The notes beneath the pieces were generated by a model. That model was not told the DNA's origin. It did no database searches and saw only the letters and a list, made by a program, of their open reading frames with translations. A program made the position numbers and the translations under genes. Below are positions 58,591 to 64,000 of a stretch of DNA of 64,000 bases, piece after piece (position 1 is the stretch's first letter; each line of letters starts with the position of its first letter). This stretch comes from Dichetophora obliterata (taxonomy: Eukaryota > Arthropoda > Insecta > Diptera > Sciomyzidae), in assembly GCA_963920525.1 (NCBI GenBank), contig OY986438.1, positions 186,354,388 to 186,418,387 on the forward strand, given 5' to 3'.

Positions 58591-58815
58591 CTTTAATATT
58601 GTGCGTCATCCACGTGTATTTTCAACAAAACAAAATGAAACAATAAAAAAATAAAGAAGAAGCAAAGCTTGCTAGCCATAAAAAATGTCTCTACCTATCA
58701 AAGGCAAAGTAAAAAGTGTAGACGCTTTCGTTGACAATGTCACCAAAAAGTCGCCCAAAATAGTCGACAAAAGTGGTGACTTGGAGACACTTGACCCCAG
58801 GCTTCCTTCAGGGAT

Positions 58816-60807
58816 GCTAAGAAGCCTTGAGAAATGCATTTACATTTTTATTAAATAAAATGCTAAAACTATTATTCGCTTATGGGAAGGAGGAGTGGAA
58901 GACGCAAGATTTCTTTCCCAACTCATCTTTTGTCAGGAAACTGCTGATCAAATTGGAGATGTGTTGTTGCATAAGCTAAAACAAAACATACGTAAGCCAA
59001 AATATCTACTTAAAATAGCTTCAAAATAACAACAAAAGAGTCATTAAGACATTCATTAGAACCAAGAGCTAAAGCCAACAAACAAATATTTAAATTAAGT
59101 TTGCACTAATAAGATTAAATAATTACTGGTTTTCCATTCAAAATGATTTCATTGATATCTTCAATCAGTTTATTCAATAATATCATCAATAACAAAAATA
59201 ATTTGATTAATGATAATAACTATATTTTCATTGTGAATCACCGAAACTCTCGCACTGATTTATGAATGAAAAAAAAATATTAAAAGAAATAAAGAAGAAT
59301 AATATAAATGGTTTCGAAATAATTCTAAGAATCAAGCAATGGTTTTTCAGCAAATGTCTTTGATGATTTAAAAATGCAAATTTAAACTTAACAATCAGCT
59401 ATTTAAAGCAAATTTAGAAAACATATTGTAATTAATTACAATTACTATAAGATTATTATCGTGCTCTGCAAACCATTGCGTTTAATATAATGCCGGATCT
59501 AGCATTTTACTTAAAGCTATTGTTAAGAAAAAATGCGGGTTCTTATTTCAAACGATAGACAAAGCTAGCTATTCGAGTTTTAGTAAAGGATAGAAAGAGG
59601 GAAGCATAAATTAGAGTTAAGCTCAATAGTTATGCGAATTTTTCTCAAAGTAGCAAGTAATTCCAAAGTAAAATAAAAACGTATTTTGTCTTAATCAAAT
59701 GTCAAAAAGTCTATTAAATCTCAAAACTTATAAATTTTTAATAAATTATATAAACTATATAATGCACTTTAATGATGAAGTGGGAAAAAACTGTCTTGTT
59801 TTAGTTGCCCGAAACTGTTGTTTGCTCCGAGCTTCGTTATTTTTTTTAAGTATTATAAATATAAAAGTAAAAAAATAAAAAAAATCTGCATAAAACAAAG
59901 AATTTTAATTTATGTTTTGTGATTTTTAACACTTTAATATCTTATCTAAACAAATGTTTGCTAAACAGAAAAATCAAAACAGTGTGCGAATTCAAATTAT
60001 GATAAATTAAAACTTTTTTTAATTTGGTGCAGTTTTTTTCGCAATATTGTACCTATACTAACTTAGGAAAACATGAATCAAACTTCATATCCGGTTTAAT
60101 TATTTGTTTGAATGTGGAAGAAATGTTAACTCAGCTGCCAATTCACACATGTGTCAAAAAAATGACCTTTAAGCTTCAGTATATTTATAAAAAAATATTA
60201 CTTTTTAATAAAATATACCTCGATTCAAACGACTAAAAAACCCAATGATACAGAATAAATCAAGATCAGAAAATAAGTTGTTTCTTTATCATGATGTTAA
60301 AATGTTCAAATTGATTTGAGTGTTCGACATTTTGTTACTTAAGATATTGTCTTTATCTATTTGATAAACAAATTGATTTACCAATATGTCTAACTTGTTC
60401 AATAAATTGGCATATATTAACATATAAATTATTAAAAACAAAAACAGTTTATTCAGGAAATAGACGTAGTTCTACGACGACCACTCCTTAAATATATATA
60501 TAGGAATTAAAACTTTATTCGCGTTTGAGAGCAGTTTATTAAGAAAAACAAAACAAAATGTCATAAGACTTTCGATAAACTCTTAAAAAATAAACATAAA
60601 AACAACATTTTAAATTAATATTAATTATATACCCATTAATTCAATTATAATTATTGTATTATTAAAACAAACAAAATATTATATCTACTCATTTTTGTCA
60701 AGCTTGATTGCTGCTTTAATTAAATGATTTATAATCTATCTCTAAAGTAAAATAGATACTTCTAAATATATTTAAATAATCTACTGCCACCTTCAATCAA
60801 AATTAAA
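58816..60807. other. AT-rich interval, no gene recognised
   Basis: Repeated attaat/tgataata words but no unit. The plus-strand ORF at 60024-60236 has no features. Confidence 0.35.
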
Positions 60808-61099
60808 TTAAATGATTTCAAAATGACGAATGTATTTTTTATTCTGTTTTTCAGCTTCACTGATATCAATTTTATAAAGAAGGTAACAATATTTTTTGCG
60901 ATATTTAGTCATCATTGCTAGTATCTGACGGTCAGACATAATCAATCTTATTAACTTTTTTATTTTGCCAAGAGCGGATATAGTTAGTGTTACTAACATT
61001 TTTTGGAACAAGCCATGAGAAAACATGAACCACCAGAAATGTGTACATGTTTCAATTAACAGCAACAGCGGCAAGATATAAGACAAGACAAACTCGCTG
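60808..61099 (-). CDS. Hydrophobic exon-like ORF, unidentified
   Basis: On the minus strand the frame has no ATG at its 5' edge and a stop lies just upstream. A good acceptor (aatttttcactcag) would open an exon at about 61099. The peptide begins EFVLSYILPLLLLIETCTHF and continues through WWFMFSHGLFQKMLVTLTIS (two hydrophobic stretches). It then turns polar and basic, with KIKKLIRLIMSDRQILAMMT, a KYRKKYCYLLYKIDISEAEK block and a short end. The composition is protein-like, with membrane segments then a cytoplasmic-type helix, and resembles parts of insect chemoreceptors only in general form. It ends in a stop without a donor. Possibly the last exon or a fragment of a membrane protein. Confidence 0.3.
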
Positions 61100-61116
61100 A
61101 GTGAAAAATTTTGCAA

Positions 61117-61749
61117 TTAATGGTTAGAGCTTGAAAAAAGTACTTTTATTAAAGTTGAAAGATTGTAAAATTGCTAAAATGTAAAATATTCATTTCAAAA
61201 TATTACTCCAAGCAATGGAAATAAATACATTAAAAGGCTATAGAAAATGCATTTTTTTACTTACTAAAACAAAACAAAAAAAAAATTTGACAATTTTTTA
61301 TGATCTCGTATTGAATGCTTACAGATCTTCTGTACTAATTTTTCATTTTAATAATAAAAAAATACAAAATTATTTTATGTATTTCTTACATTAACATTAC
61401 CACTATATCCTATCAAATTATTCTAAAAACTCGTCCAAGCTTTGTCAATGTTAAAAACCGTAAACAATAAGGTTAATAACATTTATACGAATAAATATGA
61501 TGAAAACATTGCCATAAGCTAGGTGTAAAATTGTTTCATAATTAGTACACTACGTCATTAACAATGCATAATTAATAGATTTTTGATAGCACTCGTTTAA
61601 TTTTTTTTATTTCTACTAACCTATCAATTAAGTTATGCTGTGGCATACCTCCTGTAGCGTAATGCCATTACACGGCATCACGTACCGAGTGTTCACCATG
61701 GTGGCAACACCGCTGGTTAGATACTTTGTAAGCTGGGTGACACGCTAGC
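61117..61749. other. Interval without recognised feature
   Basis: AT-rich up to about 61620, then a less AT-rich stretch (tgccattacacggcatcacg, gtggcaacaccgctggttag) that borders the inverted-repeat unit. Not identified. Confidence 0.3.
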
Positions 61750-63043
61750 TTGAACCAAGGAGAATAAATAATAGTAAAGAGATTTCAAAGGCGAATTAGT
61801 TGAATAAGGCGAAAAATTATGACCATTGAGGTGCAGCCCGTGCGAAGAAATATGGCGGTGATATTGAGAGAAGAGCTGAAAGTCAATAAAATGAGTCGAC
61901 CGAAAACAAATCGTGCTGAGAGAATTTTGTAGTACACTCGCAACTGGTTTGCTAATGAAGACAAGTGGCGAGGATGAGCGGCCGGAGGAGAGCAATGAAA
62001 ACACCAGCAAAGTCAAGCAACAACGAAAACAAAACAAATGCACAGATATCATATGGCAATTGGAAACAATTGAGTATCCGAATTGACTATTATAAATGAA
62101 AATGCAAAAAATCTAATTGTCACTGTTTTTACCGCATTTATTTGCATGTTTCCTTTTCTATGCCGAATTGGTTTCGTTTTATCCTCAGCTGAACGTTGCT
62201 GTTGTTGTTCTTGTTATCAACCATATTATAAGAATATTTCTAACTTTGCCGATATTGTTTTGTTTTGTTCTTAGCTGAATAAATAGAACACCAAGCAAAT
62301 ATCACATTTTCATGATCAATTAAATTTTTTTGCAACAAATATTTCCCTTCTTTTAATTAGATTTGATATGAAAAATATGTGATAATAATTATTATGAAGA
62401 ATTCTAAATATCTATGTATTTGAAAATTTTTTTCAAATAATTTTTAATACAAAAAATATATTTCAACAATTTTAAAAATTTAACTTTTTAAAGTCCTTAC
62501 CGCATTATTAACATATATACGAAGCCATTTTTTTTTTGTTACATATAATCGAATCGAAGAAAGTTATTCGACACACTATTTTTTGTTTGATTTCTGTTAA
62601 ACATACATATTTATAATTTTTAATTAAAATTTTAATACATATGTATGTATTTACATTTGCATATTTTATCTGGTCTTATCTAAATGTTCATCTCATATCT
62701 GTGTATTCAACTTTTATCTGTTTATCCATCTCTGGACAGTTCAGAAAATTATTTATCTCTATATATTACATTTTAAAGGATTGCGAAAAAGTCCATTAAA
62801 AGAAAACACCATGGTTTTTTTTACAATATTGATTTCAGGAAATTTCGTCACAGTTAGAAAAATTTGTAGAAATAGTGTACTATTTGTTTTCGGTCGACTC
62901 ATTTCATTAGCTTTCAGCTCTGCTCTCAATATCACCGCCATATTTCTTCGCACGGGCTGCACCTCAATGGTCATAATTTTTAGCCTTATCCAACTAATTC
63001 GCCTTTGAAATCTCTTTATTTTTATTTATTCTCCTTGCTTGAA
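61750..63043. repeat. Inverted repeat: two 163-bp arms around a 0.97-kb centre
   Basis: The left arm 61750-61912 and the complement of 62880-63043 match at over 90 percent (aaggagaataaata, gatttcaaaggcgaattagt, atggcggtgatattgagag). Both contain the same ATG frame, MTIEVQPVRRNMAVILR followed by E or A. The left copy extends to about 37 codons and the right to 71 (62974-62759) before stopping. The centre is AT-rich from 62280 on. Either a foldback element or two head-to-head copies of an unknown unit. Confidence 0.7.
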
Positions 63044-63097
63044 CGTATATGTTGGTTCGGTTTGACTTCGAAAACACCCTGTATTTTCTCTCACAAT

Positions 63098-63470
63098 CAG
63101 TGGCGGATTAAGGCATTCCGCCGCCCTAGGGCCCAACATTAGCGTTGCCTCTAGCATATTAAATTTTTTTCTTACAATAGAATAAAATTATAGAAACTGT
63201 ATTTTTAATGTAAACTGTATTTACACACAATAACATAGCAATTTATAAGTACGAAATAATTGAAATAAACAGTTTCATTAAGCGCTCGTTCGAAATCATT
63301 TATTACTTTCTCAGTACTTAGTTTTTGTGATAGATCAGTTTCAATATTTAGTAAGGCCAGTGCATTTAATCGCTCCTTATTAATAGTTGCCCGTAAATAG
63401 TTTTAAACTCCTTTAATATAGAAAATGAGCGTTATCCTGAACAGTTAGTTTTTTTTTCTCTTCCTCTTAA
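63098..63470 (-). pseudogene. hAT transposase 3' end with CAGTGGCGG terminus
   Basis: On the minus strand, RSFSILKEFKT (about 63450-63410) and, in another frame, LRATINKERLNALALLNIET then EKVINDFERAL (about 63400-63270) fit the dimerisation end of DUF4371/TTF-finger-type hAT transposases (ERSFSkLK.iKnyLRstM...RL..La.l.ie). A few bases past the coding remnant, CAGTGGCGGATTAAGGC at 63098 is a typical hAT terminus for this group. The rest of the element is absent; an RT fragment abuts it. Confidence 0.65.
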
Positions 63471-63473
63471 TCT

Positions 63474-63846
63474 TCATAGAACTTGGGCATTTTTTGAATG
63501 AGTCTGAATGAGAAATGTCGTCCGCAAACGTTGGTTATGTTTCAACGGAAGAAGGTTGCTTACAAAAACCAGAAAAAATGTTGGCAGTAGAACCGAGCCC
63601 TGCGTTACTCCTGCGTTGATGGCGTGTTCCTCGGACGTAATACCGTCAACTACTATACGAACCATATGGAATTAGTTTTGACACGAGCGCGTTATGCCAC
63701 ACTCGGTCAAATGCCTTAAACCCTAGAATGTGCGACTGGGCTTTTCGAGGCCAATTTTGACTTTGAGAAGTCATCAATATTTTTCTTTGCTCTGAACGCC
63801 GAAATTTTTTATACCAACTACCGCTACTGTTTTCTTGACGTAACAA
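63474..63846 (-). pseudogene. LINE reverse transcriptase palm fragment
   Basis: The minus-strand frame 63846-63646 ends FKAFDRVWHNALVSKLIPYG (the family's D.a.AFDrVWH..L block). After a deletion and frame change, 63665-63474 reads RIVVDGITSEEHAINAGVTQ, then GSVLLPTFFLVFVSNLLPL (the GVPQGSVLSP..F..yindL block). The YADD box is replaced by TFLIQTHS. A jockey/CR1-like fragment, dead. Confidence 0.8.
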
Positions 63847-64000
63847 AACAAACTAAAGAGAATTTGTTAATTTGTAGAATTACAGATCTGTTTTGTTAGT
63901 GAACCAACAGGGCTTCAATAGGCCCGTCCGTTAATATATTAGAAATGTCTGTAAGCTACTAAACAAAATGCCAATTGCTAAACAAATGCTAAAAGCTTAA
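63847..64000. other. Window edge, nothing recognised
   Basis: About 150 bp with no supported feature. The minus-strand RT fragment could continue outwards, but no RT motif is visible here. Confidence 0.3.

Larger units (their letters stand above)
54642..58815 (-). mobile_element. Candidate two-gene TNP2/CACTA-like transposon
   Basis: The 13-bp ends ATCCCTGAAGGAA face inward at 54642-54654 and 58815-58803. Two more motifs repeat in the same inward order at both ends: GTCACCA (54694 and 58780) and GTCTACACTTTT (54992 and 58723). Both genes lie inside on the minus strand. The left subterminal zone holds direct 122-bp repeats and the right one short GTCGAC/GTCACC repeats. AT abuts CCCTG at both ends, but a longer target duplication is not evident. 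Boundaries are inferred. Confidence 0.5.

Overview
The window looks like repeat-dense, AT-rich DNA from a higher fly (Diptera, Brachycera). Three things point there: DINE-1/INE-1-type Helitron tails (acagacgg...atggctaaatcgact...tgatcaagaatatat), insect-type BEL/Pao, LOA-like and I/jockey-like retroelements, and short GT-AG introns. The species cannot be fixed from the sequence. There are no rRNA genes, no canonical tRNA genes, no CRISPR array and no prokaryotic signals.

Nearly all recognisable protein code is mobile. In order: a 142-bp tandem array ending in a Helitron-type CTAG (1-1059); an I/jockey-like LINE tail (3777-4790, minus); Helitron/DINE tails near 9.0, 10.4, 22.2-22.9 and 25.9-26.5 kb; a dead Tc1-group fragment (about 14.0 kb) and a dead long-TIR Tc1-like element with TA duplications (33.5-35.1 kb); many TIR elements (12.8, 18.0, 27.0, 28.6-30.3, 36.0, 40.9, 46.2, 47.9 kb); a BEL/Pao pol remnant (39.5-46.1 kb) split by a 0.8-kb insertion, a 512-bp MITE and a LINE cluster that itself holds a SINE; two hAT remnants (49.8-51.7 and 63.1-63.5 kb); and RT fragments at 48.7 and 63.7 kb.

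The best candidate for an undescribed system is 54.6-58.8 kb, minus strand. An apparently intact 638-codon TNP2/CACTA-like transposase gene overlaps by 40 bp, in another frame, the start of a second gene. I reconstruct that second gene as five exons joined by four GT-AG introns into an unbroken 199-codon frame with a DUF4806-like core. Candidate terminal inverted repeats (ATCCCTGAAGGAA at 54642 and 58815), with more motifs repeated in the same order inside each end, suggest one two-gene transposon of about 4.2 kb. A plausible but unproven model is a transposase plus an accessory DNA-binding protein, as in plant En/Spm.

A second pattern is three TIR-bounded elements (15.1, 47.3 and 49.3 kb) that each carry a 73-nt tRNA-like module with A- and B-box motifs. 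Two of the modules are clearly homologous.

Host gene content is sparse. The candidates are a secreted Gln/His-rich protein exon (7203-7781, minus), a possible first coding exon (17701-17807, plus) and a hydrophobic exon-like ORF (60808-61099, minus). Long intervals between entries are AT-rich sequence with nothing I can name.
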